NCBI RefSeq assembly: GCF_036409155.1
Contig: NZ_JAZGLW010000001.1
Coordinates: forward strand, 3,348,001-3,412,000
Reading direction: 5' to 3'
DNA length: 64,000 nt
DNA from: Mycobacterium sp. 050128
GTDB lineage: Bacteria; Actinomycetota; Actinomycetes; Mycobacteriales; Mycobacteriaceae
Part shown: positions 39,801-48,919 of the stretch, in pieces
Numbering within the stretch: position 1 is the first letter of the stretch
Layout of the letters: every line of letters starts with the position of its first letter
The notes under the pieces: generated by a model
Told to the model about the DNA's origin: nothing
The model's input: the letters and a program-made list of their open reading frames with translations, nothing else
Databases searched by the model: none
Translations under genes and position numbers: made by a program

Positions 39801-42800
39801 TCGCCTGCAGGTCCAGTCCGAGGAGCGCGTCGTTCTGAGCGTCCCGGTGTCCGGGGTCTGGATCGACATCCCGTTCACGTTGCACGCCAACACCATTGAC
39901 GGCGGTGCGCCGATGGTCTCCACCGACGACGCCATCGCCGCGATGCGCGCGGTCCTGGCGATCGCCGCCGGTGTCGGGGATGGTCAAGGGCCGGAATCCC
40001 TCCCGACGGTCACCGACGGGACCGCAACCGTGACGGTGGACTGGGATCCCGAGCGCGTCGCCGACCACACCGGCGTCACGGCCACCTTCGGCGAGCGCCT
40101 GGCACCCAGCCTCACCACCGTGCCCGACGCGCTGGTCGGCCTGTGCTGGCCCGCGGTCTTCTCCACGATCGGCTCCGCGGTCACCGAGGCCGGTGTGCCG
40201 GTCATCGAGGGCCTGCTGAGCCTCGTCCACCTCGACCACGCCGCTCATGTGGTCGGCAAGCTGCCCGCGCAGCCGGCCCAATTGACCGTTACCGCAACGG
40301 CTTCGGCGGCGGTCGATACCGACATGGGCCGGGTTGTCCCGGTCTCGGTGACGGTGGCCGGCCCCGACGGCAAGACGATCGCGACCCTCGAGGAGCGATT
40401 CGCGATCCTCGGGCGTACCGGTTCGGCCGAACTCACCGACCCGTCCCGCGCGGGTGGCGCGGTGTCGGAGAACACCACCGACACCCCGCGCCGTCGACGC
40501 CGCGACGTCACCATGACCGCGCCGGTCGACATGCGTCCGTTCGCCGTGGTGTCCGGTGACCACAACCCGATCCACACCGATCGGGCCGCCGCGCTGCTGG
40601 CCGGCCTGGAATCGCCCATCGTGCACGGCATGTGGCTGTCGGCCGCCGCGCAGCACACGGTGACCGCGACCGACGGCCAGGCCCGCCCGCCGGCCCGCCT
40701 GATCGGCTGGACCGCGCGCTTCCTGGGCATGGTGCGTCCGGGTGACGAGGTCGACTTCCGGGTCGACCGTGTCGGAATCGACCAGGGCGCCGAGGTTTTG
40801 GAGGTTACCGCCAAGGTCGGAACCGACCTGGTGATGTCGGCGACCGCACGACTGGCCGCACCGAAGACTGTCTACGCGTTCCCCGGCCAGGGCATCCAGC
40901 ACAAGGGCATGGGCATGGAGGTCCGCGCCCGCTCCAAGGCCGCACGCAAGGTCTGGGACGACGCGGACAGGTTCACCCGCAACACCCTGGGCTTCTCGGT
41001 GCTGCACGTGGTGCGCGACAACCCGACCAGCCTGATCGCCAGTGGCGTGCACTACCACCACCCCGACGGTGTGCTGTACCTGACGCAATTCACCCAGGTC
41101 GCGATGGCGACCGTGGCGGCCGCCCAGGTCGCCGAGATGCGCGAGCAGGGCGCATTCGTGGAGGGCGCCATCGCGTGCGGTCACTCGGTCGGTGAATACA
41201 CCGCGCTGGCCTGTGTGCTGGGCGTCTATCAGCTGGAAGCCTTGCTGGAGACCGTGTTCCACCGCGGGTCGAACATGCACGACATCGTGCCGCGCGACGA
41301 GATGGGCCGCTCCAACTACCGGTTGGCCGCGATCCGTCCCTCGCAGATCGACCTGCCTGACGACCAGGTCACCGACTTCGTCGCCGAAATCGCCGAGCGC
41401 ACCGGCGAATTCCTGGAGATCGTGAACTTCAACCTGCGCGGATCGCAGTACGCGATCGCCGGCACGGTCCGCGGTCTCGAGGCCCTCGAGGAAGCCGTGG
41501 AGCAGCGTCGCGAGATCAGTGGCGGCAAGCGCTCTTTCATCCTGGTGCCGGGCATCGACGTGCCGTTCCACTCGCGGGTGCTGCGAGTCGGCGTTGCCGA
41601 CTTCCGCCGCTCGCTGGAGCGCGTCATGCCGCGCGACCAGGATCCCGATCTGGTGATCGGGCGCTACATCCCCAACCTGGTGCCGCGGCCGTTCACGCTG
41701 GATCGCGACTTCATCCAGGAGATCCGCGATCTGGTGCCCGCCGAACCGCTGGACCCGATCCTGGCCGACTACGACACCTGGCTGGCCGAGCGGCCGCGCG
41801 AGATGGCTCGCACGGTCTTCATCGAGCTGTTGGCCTGGCAGTTCGCCAGCCCGGTGCGCTGGATCGAAACCCAGGACTTGCTCTTCATCGAGGAGGCCGC
41901 CGGCGGTCTGGGCGTGGAGCGGTTCGTCGAGATCGGCGTGAAGTCCGCGCCGACCGTCGCCGGACTTGCCACCAACACCCTCAAGCTGCCCGAATATGCC
42001 CACAGCACAGTCGAAGTGCTCAACGCCGAGCGCGACGCCGCGGTGCTGTTCGCCAACGACACCGACCCCGAGCCGGAGGCCGAGGACGTCGCCGAGCCGG
42101 CCGTCGAGGCGGGCGCGCCGGCAGCCGCCGCACCGGCCGCCGCGCCCACCGCGCCCTCGGGCGCGCCGCGGCCGGATGACATCGGATTCGACGCGGCCGA
42201 CGCCACTTTGGCGCTGATCGCGTTGTCGGCCAAGATGCGGATCGACCAGATCGAGCAGCTGGACTCCATCGAGTCCATCACCGACGGTGCGTCGTCGCGG
42301 CGTAACCAGCTGCTGGTCGACCTGGGCTCGGAGCTGAACCTGGGTGCTATCGACGGTGCCGCAGAGGCCGACCTGGCCGGGCTGCGGTCGCAGGTGACCA
42401 AACTGGCACGCACCTACAAGCCTTACGGCCCGGTGCTTTCCGACGCGATCAACGACCAGCTGCGCACGGTCCTCGGGCCGTCCGGCAAGCGGCCGGCCGC
42501 GATCACCGAGCGAGTCACCAAGACCTGGGAGCTCGGCGAGGGCTGGGCCAAGCACGTCGTCGTCGAGGTTGCGCTGGGAACCCGCGAGGGCACCAGCGTG
42601 CGCGGCGGTGCGATGGGGCACCTGCACGAGGGCGCGCTGGCCGATGCTGCTTCTGTCGACAAGGTCATCGACGCCGCGGTCGCCTCGGTTGCTGCGCGCC
42701 ACGGCGTTTCGGTGGCGCTGCCCTCGGCGGGCGGTGGTGGCGGAGCGACCATCGACGCCGCTGCACTGTCGGAGTTCACCGACCAGATCACCGGCCGTGA

Positions 42801-45800
42801 CGGCGTGCTCGCTTCGGCGGCCCGCCTGGTGCTGGGTCAGCTGGGTCTCGACGACACGGTCAGCGCATCGCCGGTGGCCACCGACGCCGAACTGATCGAC
42901 CTGGTCACCACCGAATTGGGTTCGGAATGGCCACGTTTGGTGGCGCCGGCGTTCGAGCCCAAGAAGGCCGTCGTGTTCGACGACCGCTGGGCCAGCGCCC
43001 GCGAGGACCTGGTCAAGCTGTGGCTGACCGACGAGGGCGACATCGACGCCGATTGGGTGCGCCTGTCGGAGCGCTTCGAGGGCGCCGGCCACGTCGTCGC
43101 CACCCAGGCGACTTGGTGGCAGGGCAAGGCGCTGGCGGCGGGCCAGCAGATCCACGCCTCGCTGTTCGGCCGCATCGCGGCGGGCGCCGAGAACCCGGAC
43201 CCCGGTCCCTACAGCAGCGAAGTCGCGGTCGTCACCGGGGCGTCGAAGGGTTCGATCGCCGCGTCGGTCGTGGCGCGTCTGCTCGACGGCGGTGCCACCG
43301 TGATCGCCACGACGTCCAAGCTTGACGATGAGCGGCTGGCGTTCTACCGCAACCTGTACCGCGACCACGCCCGGTTCGGTGCGACGCTGTGGGTGGTCGC
43401 GGCCAACATGGCCTCCTACTCCGACATCGACGCCCTGGTCGAATGGGTCGGTACCGAGCAGAGCGAAAGCCTTGGGCCGCAGTCGATTCACATCAAGGAT
43501 GCTCAGACCCCGACGCTGCTGTTCCCGTTCGCGGCACCGCGGGTGGCCGGCGATCTGTCGGAGGCCGGTTCACGCTCCGAGATGGAGATGAAGGTTCTGC
43601 TGTGGGCCGTGCAGCGGCTGATCGGCGGCCTGTCCAAGATCGGTGCCGAGCGCGACATCGCGTCACGTCTGCACGTGGTGCTGCCGGGCTCGCCCAACCG
43701 CGGAATGTTCGGCGGTGACGGCGCTTACGGAGAGGCCAAGGCCGCGCTGGACGCTCTGGTGAGCCGCTGGAACGCCGAATCCTCGTGGGCCGCGCGAGTC
43801 AGCTTGGCGCATGCGCTGATTGGCTGGACCCGCGGCACCGGGCTGATGGGTCACAACGACGCCATCGTCACCGCCGTCGAGGAGGCCGGTGTCACCACCT
43901 ACTCCACCGACGAGATGGCCGGGATGCTGCTGGCCCTCTGCGACGTGGAGTCGAAGGTGGCCGCGGCGGGCAAGCCGATCGAGGCGGATCTGACCGGCGG
44001 TCTCGGCGACGTCGAGCTCGACATGGCCGAGTTGGCCGCCAAAGCGCGCGAGGAGATGTCCTCGGAGGCAGTCGAAGACGACGAGAGCGGCCGGGGTAAC
44101 CCGGAAACCGTTGCCGCGCTGCCGTCCCCGCCGCGCGGGTTCACCCCGGCACCGCCGCCGGAATGGGCCGACCTCGACCTCGACCCGGCCGATCTGGTGG
44201 TCATCGTCGGCGGCGCCGAACTCGGCCCGTACGGGTCGTCGCGCACCCGCTTCGAGATGGAGGTCGACAGCGAGCTGTCGGCCGCGGGTGTGCTCGAGCT
44301 GGCCTGGACCACCGGGCTGATTCGCTGGGAGGACGACCCCCAACCGGGTTGGTACGACACGGCATCCGGTGACCTGATCGACGAGGCCGAACTGGTCGAG
44401 CGCTACCACGACATCGTCGTCGAGCGCTGCGGCATCCGGGAGTTCGTCGACGACGGTTCGATCGATCCCGACCACGCGTCGCCGCTGCTGGTGTCGGTGT
44501 TCCTGGACAAGGACTTCGCGTTCGTCGTCTCCTCGGAGGCCGATGCCCGCGCGTTCGCCGAATTCGACCCGGAGCACACGGTCATCCGGCCGGTGCCCGA
44601 CTCGAGCGACTGGCAAGTTATCCGCAAGGCGGGCACCGAAATTCGGGTGCCGCGGAAGAACAAACTGTCGCGGGTCGTCGGCGGCCAGGTCCCGACCGGG
44701 TTCGACCCGACCGTGTGGGGCATCAGCGCGGACATGGCCAGTTCCATTGACCGCCTTGCGGTGTGGAACATCGTCGCGACCGTCGACGCGTTCCTGTCCG
44801 CCGGCTTCAGCCCCGCCGAAGTGATGCGCTACGTGCACCCGAGCCTGGTGGCCAACACCATGGGCACCGGCATGGGCGGTGGCAGCTCGATGCAGACGAT
44901 GTACCACGGAAACCTGTTGGGCCGTAACAAGCCGAACGACATCTTCCAGGAAGTTCTGCCGAACATCGTCGCCGCGCACGTGGTTCAGTCCTACATCGGC
45001 AGCTACGGCTCGATGATTCACCCGGTCGCCGCGTGTGCGACGGCCGCGGTGTCAGTCGAGGAGGGCGTCGACAAGATCCGGTTGGGCAAGGCCGAGATGG
45101 TCGTGGCCGGCGGTATCGATGACCTGACGCTGGAAGGCATCATCGGCTTCGGCGACATGGCGGCCACCGCCAGCACCGAGATGATGCGTGACCGCGGCAT
45201 CGCGGACTCGAAGTTCTCGCGGCCCAACGACCGTCGGCGGCTTGGCTTCGTCGAAGCCCAGGGTGGCGGCACCATCCTGCTCGCGCGCGGTGACCTGGCG
45301 CTGAAGATGGGTCTGCCGGTGCTCGCGGTGGTGGGCTTCGCGCAGTCCTTCGGCGACGGTGTGCACACCTCGATCCCGGCCCCGGGCCTGGGGGCGCTCG
45401 GCGCGGGCCGCGGCGGCAAGGACTCGCCACTGGCACGCGAATTGGCCAAGTTGGGTGTTGGCGCCGACGACATCGCGGTGATCTCCAAGCACGACACGTC
45501 GACGCTGGCCAACGATCCCAACGAGACCGAGCTGCACGAGCGGCTGGCCGACTCGCTGGGCCGCTCCGAGGGTGCTCCGCTGTTCATCGTGTCGCAGAAG
45601 AGCCTCACCGGGCACGCCAAGGGTGGCGCGGCGGTGTTCCAGATGATGGGGCTGTGCCAGATGCTGCGCGACGGCGTGATCCCGCCGAACCGCAGCCTGG
45701 ACTGCGTCGACGACGAGCTGTCCGGATCGGCCCACTTCGTCTGGGTGCGGGACACCTTGCGCCTGGGCGGGAAGTTCCCGCTCAAGGCCGGGATGCTGAC

Positions 45801-46095
45801 CAGCCTCGGGTTCGGTCACGTGTCCGGGCTGGTCGCGCTGGTGCACCCGCAGGCGTTTATCGCCACGTTGGACCCGAGCGAGCGCGAGGACTACCAGCGA
45901 CGCGCGGACGCACGCCTGCTGGCCGGTCAGCGCCGGTTGGTGTCGGCCATCGCCGGCGGCGAGCCGATGTACCAGCGGCCGCCGGACCGTCGTTTCGACC
46001 ACAGCTCGCCGGAGAAGCGCCAGGAGGCTTCGATGCTGCTGAACCCGGTCGCGCGACTGGGCGATGACGACGCCTATGAGGTGCCTGCCGGATGA
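36841..46095 (+). CDS. fas: Type I fatty acid synthase (multifunctional FAS-I)
   Basis: A 3084-aa single-chain synthase (M. tuberculosis FAS is 3069 aa). GTG at 36841, preceded by AGGGAG, gives the conserved VTIHEH N-terminus. Domains in order with active sites: acyltransferase (GHSQG, Ser155), enoyl reductase (LLAGMTPTTVDAK from about 430), dehydratase (GDHNPIHTD, His1241), malonyl/palmitoyl transferase (GHSVGEYTALA, Ser1449), acyl carrier protein (phosphopantetheine Ser about 1819 in DGASSRR), ketoreductase (VVTGASKGSIA from about 2127), ketosynthase (Cys2732 in AACATAAVS; His in SKHDTST and TGHAKGG). It makes C16-C26 acyl-CoAs that feed phospholipid and mycolic acid synthesis in the cytosol. 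All sites are intact. Confidence 0.98.
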   Translation: MTIHEHNRLSADGEGPHWGHRPLAGDTHALVDRLTAGEPYAVAFGGQGSDWLETLEELVSSAGIETDIATLVGEAELLLEPVAKELVVVRPIGFEPLRWVRALAAEDPTPAGKHLTSAAVSMPGVLLTQIAAVRALARQGMDWTATPPVAVAGHSQGVLAVEAFKALKDGAAARDVELLALAQLIGAAGTLVARRRGISVLGDRPPMVSVTNADPERIQRLLEEFSQDVRTVLPPVLSIRNGRRSVVITGTPEQLSRFELYCQQISEKEDADRKNKLRGGDVFAPVFDPVQVEVGFHTPRLADGIEIVGRWAEKVGLDVELARRLTDAILVSGVDWVEEITGVHNAGARWILDLGPGDILTRLTAPVIRGLGVGIVPAATRGGQRNLFTVGATPEVARPWSSYAPTVVTLPDGRVKLSTKFTRLTGRSPILLAGMTPTTVDAKIVAAAANAGHWAELAGGGQVTEEIFGARIEELAGLLEPGRTYQFNTLFLDPYLWKLQVGGKRLVQKARQAGAAIDGLVISAGIPDLEEAVALIDELNDVGISHVVFKPGTIEQIRSVIRIATEAPTKSVIVHIEGGRAGGHHSWEDLDDLLLATYSELRSRSNITVCVGGGIGTPERAAEYLSGRWSQSYGFPSMPIDGILVGTAAMATLEATTSPSVKQMLVETTGTDQWIGAGKAQGGMASSRSQLGADIHEIDNTASRCGRLLDEVAGDADAVAQRRDEIIAAMAGTAKPYFGDVREMTYLQWLQRYIELAIGEGNSTADTAAPGSPWLADTWRDRFQQMLQRAEARLHPQDHGPIETLFNDEALLENPRAAIEQLLASYPDAETVVLHPADVPFFVTLCKTLGKPVNFVPVIDKDVRRWWRSDSLWQAHDARYDADQVCIIPGTAAVAGITRVDEPVGELLDRFEQAAIDDVLAAGGEAKAVRSRRLGRADVTGPLAVVLDAPDVLWAGRTATNPVHRIADPADWLVHEGQRATHSSTGARLQVQSEERVVLSVPVSGVWIDIPFTLHANTIDGGAPMVSTDDAIAAMRAVLAIAAGVGDGQGPESLPTVTDGTATVTVDWDPERVADHTGVTATFGERLAPSLTTVPDALVGLCWPAVFSTIGSAVTEAGVPVIEGLLSLVHLDHAAHVVGKLPAQPAQLTVTATASAAVDTDMGRVVPVSVTVAGPDGKTIATLEERFAILGRTGSAELTDPSRAGGAVSENTTDTPRRRRRDVTMTAPVDMRPFAVVSGDHNPIHTDRAAALLAGLESPIVHGMWLSAAAQHTVTATDGQARPPARLIGWTARFLGMVRPGDEVDFRVDRVGIDQGAEVLEVTAKVGTDLVMSATARLAAPKTVYAFPGQGIQHKGMGMEVRARSKAARKVWDDADRFTRNTLGFSVLHVVRDNPTSLIASGVHYHHPDGVLYLTQFTQVAMATVAAAQVAEMREQGAFVEGAIACGHSVGEYTALACVLGVYQLEALLETVFHRGSNMHDIVPRDEMGRSNYRLAAIRPSQIDLPDDQVTDFVAEIAERTGEFLEIVNFNLRGSQYAIAGTVRGLEALEEAVEQRREISGGKRSFILVPGIDVPFHSRVLRVGVADFRRSLERVMPRDQDPDLVIGRYIPNLVPRPFTLDRDFIQEIRDLVPAEPLDPILADYDTWLAERPREMARTVFIELLAWQFASPVRWIETQDLLFIEEAAGGLGVERFVEIGVKSAPTVAGLATNTLKLPEYAHSTVEVLNAERDAAVLFANDTDPEPEAEDVAEPAVEAGAPAAAAPAAAPTAPSGAPRPDDIGFDAADATLALIALSAKMRIDQIEQLDSIESITDGASSRRNQLLVDLGSELNLGAIDGAAEADLAGLRSQVTKLARTYKPYGPVLSDAINDQLRTVLGPSGKRPAAITERVTKTWELGEGWAKHVVVEVALGTREGTSVRGGAMGHLHEGALADAASVDKVIDAAVASVAARHGVSVALPSAGGGGGATIDAAALSEFTDQITGRDGVLASAARLVLGQLGLDDTVSASPVATDAELIDLVTTELGSEWPRLVAPAFEPKKAVVFDDRWASAREDLVKLWLTDEGDIDADWVRLSERFEGAGHVVATQATWWQGKALAAGQQIHASLFGRIAAGAENPDPGPYSSEVAVVTGASKGSIAASVVARLLDGGATVIATTSKLDDERLAFYRNLYRDHARFGATLWVVAANMASYSDIDALVEWVGTEQSESLGPQSIHIKDAQTPTLLFPFAAPRVAGDLSEAGSRSEMEMKVLLWAVQRLIGGLSKIGAERDIASRLHVVLPGSPNRGMFGGDGAYGEAKAALDALVSRWNAESSWAARVSLAHALIGWTRGTGLMGHNDAIVTAVEEAGVTTYSTDEMAGMLLALCDVESKVAAAGKPIEADLTGGLGDVELDMAELAAKAREEMSSEAVEDDESGRGNPETVAALPSPPRGFTPAPPPEWADLDLDPADLVVIVGGAELGPYGSSRTRFEMEVDSELSAAGVLELAWTTGLIRWEDDPQPGWYDTASGDLIDEAELVERYHDIVVERCGIREFVDDGSIDPDHASPLLVSVFLDKDFAFVVSSEADARAFAEFDPEHTVIRPVPDSSDWQVIRKAGTEIRVPRKNKLSRVVGGQVPTGFDPTVWGISADMASSIDRLAVWNIVATVDAFLSAGFSPAEVMRYVHPSLVANTMGTGMGGGSSMQTMYHGNLLGRNKPNDIFQEVLPNIVAAHVVQSYIGSYGSMIHPVAACATAAVSVEEGVDKIRLGKAEMVVAGGIDDLTLEGIIGFGDMAATASTEMMRDRGIADSKFSRPNDRRRLGFVEAQGGGTILLARGDLALKMGLPVLAVVGFAQSFGDGVHTSIPAPGLGALGAGRGGKDSPLARELAKLGVGADDIAVISKHDTSTLANDPNETELHERLADSLGRSEGAPLFIVSQKSLTGHAKGGAAVFQMMGLCQMLRDGVIPPNRSLDCVDDELSGSAHFVWVRDTLRLGGKFPLKAGMLTSLGFGHVSGLVALVHPQAFIATLDPSEREDYQRRADARLLAGQRRLVSAIAGGEPMYQRPPDRRFDHSSPEKRQEASMLLNPVARLGDDDAYEVPAG

Positions 46096-46123
46096 CATTG
46101 GCGATCGGTTAACCTGGCCAGCC

Positions 46124-46516
46124 ATGGGCATTGTCGGTGTGGGGATCGATCTCGTCTCCATTCCGGATTTCGCCGACCAGGTTGACCAACCGGGAACGGT
46201 GTTCTCCGAGACATTTACGCCGGGTGAGCGCCGCGACGCCTCCGACAAGAGTTCGTCGGCGGCGCGTCACCTGGCCGCACGATGGGCCGCGAAGGAAGCC
46301 GTGATCAAGGCCTGGTCCGGGTCACGGTTCTCCCAGCGGCCGATCCTGCGCGAGGACATCCACCGCGACATCGAAGTCGTCACCGACATGTGGGGACGCC
46401 CGCGGGTGCGGTTGACCGGAGACATCGCCAAACATCTGGCCGACGTCACGATCCATGTGTCGCTGACTCACGAAGGGGATACCGCGGCCGCGGTCGCCAT
46501 CCTCGAAACGTCCTGA
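46124..46516 (+). CDS. acpS: Holo-[acyl-carrier-protein] synthase
   Basis: A 130-aa phosphopantetheinyl transferase, the same length as M. tuberculosis AcpS. GVGIDLVSIPDF contains the Mg-binding Asp and RWAAKEAVIKAW the conserved Glu/Lys. It transfers 4'-phosphopantetheine from CoA to the ACP domain of FAS-I. The start at ATG 46124, 28 nt after fas, leaves the longer frame that would overlap fas unused. It is co-transcribed with fas by position. Confidence 0.96.
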   Translation: MGIVGVGIDLVSIPDFADQVDQPGTVFSETFTPGERRDASDKSSSAARHLAARWAAKEAVIKAWSGSRFSQRPILREDIHRDIEVVTDMWGRPRVRLTGDIAKHLADVTIHVSLTHEGDTAAAVAILETS

Positions 46517-46552
46517 GCGGCCTGGCCGCGCCGACGAGCTAGCCTCAAGACC

Positions 46553-47878
46553 ATGAGCGATCTGGTTGAGCGCGTCCGCGATGTCTTGCCGTCGGTGCGC
46601 CGCGATCTCGAGGACTTGGTGCGGATCGAATCGGTGTGGGCCGATCCGGGCCGCCGCGACGAGGTGCATCGCAGTGCGCAGGCAGTGGCGGATCTGTTGT
46701 CCCAGGCCGGTTTTAGCGAGGTGCGTATCGTCAGCGAGGGTGGCGCCCCGGCCGTCATCGCGCAGCATCCGGCACCGGCCGGCGCGCCGACCGTGCTGCT
46801 GTACGCCCACCACGACGTGCAGCCCGAAGGCGACCGCGAGCAGTGGGCATCGCCGCCGTTCGAGCCGACCGAGCGCGATGGACGGCTGTATGGGCGCGGC
46901 AGCGCCGACGACAAGGCCGGTATCGCAACGCATTTGGCCGCATTCCGGGCGCACGGCGGCCAGCCGCCGGTGGGCGTGACGGTCTTCGTCGAAGGCGAAG
47001 AGGAATCCGGGTCGCCGTCGCTGGGTCGGCTGCTGGCCGCCCACCGCGACGCACTGGCCGCCGACGTGATCGTCATTGCCGACTCGGACAACTGGAGCAC
47101 CGAAACCCCGGCGCTGACGGTGACGCTGCGCGGCCTGGTCGACTGCGTGGTTGAAGTGGCCACCCTTGACCATGGTCTGCACTCGGGAATTTGGGGCGGC
47201 GTGGTGCCGGACGCGCTGAGCGTGTTGGTGCGGCTGCTGGCCAGCCTGCACGACGACGACGGCAACGTGGCCGTCGCCGGCTTGCACGAAAGCACCGCCG
47301 CCGCGGTGGATTACCCGCCCGCGCGGGTGCGCGCCGACTCCGGCCTGCTGGACGGCGTGTCCGAGATCGGTTCGGGTTCTGCGCCGCAGCGGCTTTGGGC
47401 CAAACCCGCGATCACCGTGATCGGCATCGACACCACGCCGATCGACAAGGCGTCGAACACGCTGATCCCCAGGGCCCGCGCCAAGATCAGCATGCGGGTG
47501 GCGCCCGGCGGCGACGCGGCCGCACACCTGGATGCGTTGACCTTGCACCTGCAACAGCACACCCCGTGGGGCGCGCGGATCAGCGTCACCCGCGGCGACA
47601 TCGGTGAGCCCTACGCGATTGACGCCAGCGGCAGCGTCTACGACGCCGCGCGCCAGGCGTTCCGGCAGGCGTGGGGCACCGACGCGATCGACATGGGCAT
47701 GGGTGGGTCGATCCCGTTCATCGCGGAGTTCGCCGAGGCGTTCCCGCAGGCGAAAATCCTGGTGACCGGAGTCGAAGATCCCGCAACCCAGGCACACAGC
47801 ATCAACGAGAGCCTGCACTTGGGCGTGCTGGAACGCGCGGCCATAGCCGAGGCCCTGCTGTTGGCGAAGCTGGCCTAG
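46553..47878 (+). CDS. M20-family dipeptidase/metallopeptidase, Rv2522c-like
   Basis: A 441-aa zinc peptidase of the M20/ArgE-DapE family: YAHHDVQPEG (Zn ligand His and Asp), RGSADDKAGIATHL (bridging Asp), EGEEESGSPSL (general-base Glu and Zn ligand) and a terminal H in THQ-like ATQAHSINESL. Follows acpS by 36 nt in the same order as Rv2523c-Rv2522c, so it is the last gene of the fas block. Likely cytosolic dipeptidase; the substrate is unknown. Confidence 0.92.
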   Translation: MSDLVERVRDVLPSVRRDLEDLVRIESVWADPGRRDEVHRSAQAVADLLSQAGFSEVRIVSEGGAPAVIAQHPAPAGAPTVLLYAHHDVQPEGDREQWASPPFEPTERDGRLYGRGSADDKAGIATHLAAFRAHGGQPPVGVTVFVEGEEESGSPSLGRLLAAHRDALAADVIVIADSDNWSTETPALTVTLRGLVDCVVEVATLDHGLHSGIWGGVVPDALSVLVRLLASLHDDDGNVAVAGLHESTAAAVDYPPARVRADSGLLDGVSEIGSGSAPQRLWAKPAITVIGIDTTPIDKASNTLIPRARAKISMRVAPGGDAAAHLDALTLHLQQHTPWGARISVTRGDIGEPYAIDASGSVYDAARQAFRQAWGTDAIDMGMGGSIPFIAEFAEAFPQAKILVTGVEDPATQAHSINESLHLGVLERAAIAEALLLAKLA

Positions 47879-47897
47879 CCGGCCGCCTAGCCGGCTG

Positions 47898-48911
47898 CTA
47901 GTCGTCGGCGATCCCGGGTGCGCTGAGCGCCGCGACCGTGTCTTCCCGCTGCAGCACCGAGCGCGCGGCCACCGCAAACTGGTTGAGCTTGTCGACGACG
48001 GTTTGCCCTTCCGGCTGGTGCCCCCAGATGCTGATGCCCTGGTGCGTGGTGGGGCTCCAGGTGGATTCATCGACGACGATCGGGTTCCACCCCACCTCCC
48101 ACTCGAATCCCGACGGCGTCAGCGCGTAGTAGGACAGCTCCTTGTCGTTGGTGTGCTGGCCGACCGACAGCGCGATGCCGAATCCCAGTTCCTTGCTGCG
48201 TTGATAGGAAGCAACCATGTCGTCGAGCGTGGCGAGCTGAACGTTCACGTGTTGGACTCGGGTGCGAATCGGGTTGAGAGGCAACATTGTTGCGTTGGCG
48301 ATTGCTACGGAATGGTGCCGCTCGTTGACCCGCAGGAACCGGATCTTGAGCTTCATGCCGTTGATCGTCTCGTCGATGTAATCCGACAGGCGTGCGTCGA
48401 AGACGTGGTTGTAGTAGCCACGGACCAGGTGCGGTTTCTTGGTCGGGAGGGCCACGTGGCCCATTCCGCCTGCGCCGGTGACGAATCCGCTGCCGGGTAT
48501 GTTCAGAGCCAGCGCAGAGGTGCGGGCGGTGGTGTAGATCTCCTGCGAGAGTCCGTTCGGACCGGGGAACCGCAGGAAGCGCTCGACACCGCGCAGCTTC
48601 GCCTCCTCGTCGGTGCCCTCGACGGAGGGCACCCCGTGGTCGGCGACGCGTCGGCTGATTTCGTCGAATGTCGCATGGCCGTCGAGTTGCCAACCCAGCG
48701 TGACCACGTCCTCGGCCGGCCCGCGTCGTAGCAGCACGCGACATTCGTTGTCGTCGAGACGGAATCGAACGGTGTCGGGCGTCAGCTCGTCGAGGTGCAT
48801 GCCGATCGCGTCGCGGCCGAAGCGTTTCCAGTCGCCGATCTTGTTGGTTTCGATCACGACGTAACCCAGGTGCACGTTGCCGAACACCGAAGATGGTTGA
48901 GCGGTAGACAT
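47898..48911 (-). CDS. Type I extradiol ring-cleavage dioxygenase (VOC family, HsaC/BphC-like)
   Basis: A 337-aa two-module vicinal-oxygen-chelate dioxygenase. Fe(II) ligands are readable as His152 (MGHVALPT), His221 (RVQHVNVQ) and Glu272 (FEWEVGW). The extradiol signature from His253 through YYALTPSGFEWE is complete, with His200 as the second-sphere residue. It cleaves a catechol meta to the hydroxyls. Start at 48911. Last gene of the minus-strand half of the aromatic cluster, 8 nt after the hydrolase gene. It is not the LigB-type enzyme that accompanies MhpA in E. coli. Confidence 0.93.
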   Translation of the reverse strand: MSTAQPSSVFGNVHLGYVVIETNKIGDWKRFGRDAIGMHLDELTPDTVRFRLDDNECRVLLRRGPAEDVVTLGWQLDGHATFDEISRRVADHGVPSVEGTDEEAKLRGVERFLRFPGPNGLSQEIYTTARTSALALNIPGSGFVTGAGGMGHVALPTKKPHLVRGYYNHVFDARLSDYIDETINGMKLKIRFLRVNERHHSVAIANATMLPLNPIRTRVQHVNVQLATLDDMVASYQRSKELGFGIALSVGQHTNDKELSYYALTPSGFEWEVGWNPIVVDESTWSPTTHQGISIWGHQPEGQTVVDKLNQFAVAARSVLQREDTVAALSAPGIADD

Positions 48912-48919
48912 TTTGATCC

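Noticed and set aside
38728..43491. 1587-aa open frame on the minus strand inside fas
   Set aside because: An antisense shadow of a high-GC gene: the opposite strand encodes all FAS-I active sites without interruption, and the minus-strand product has no domain and is His/Gly/Arg/Asp-rich.
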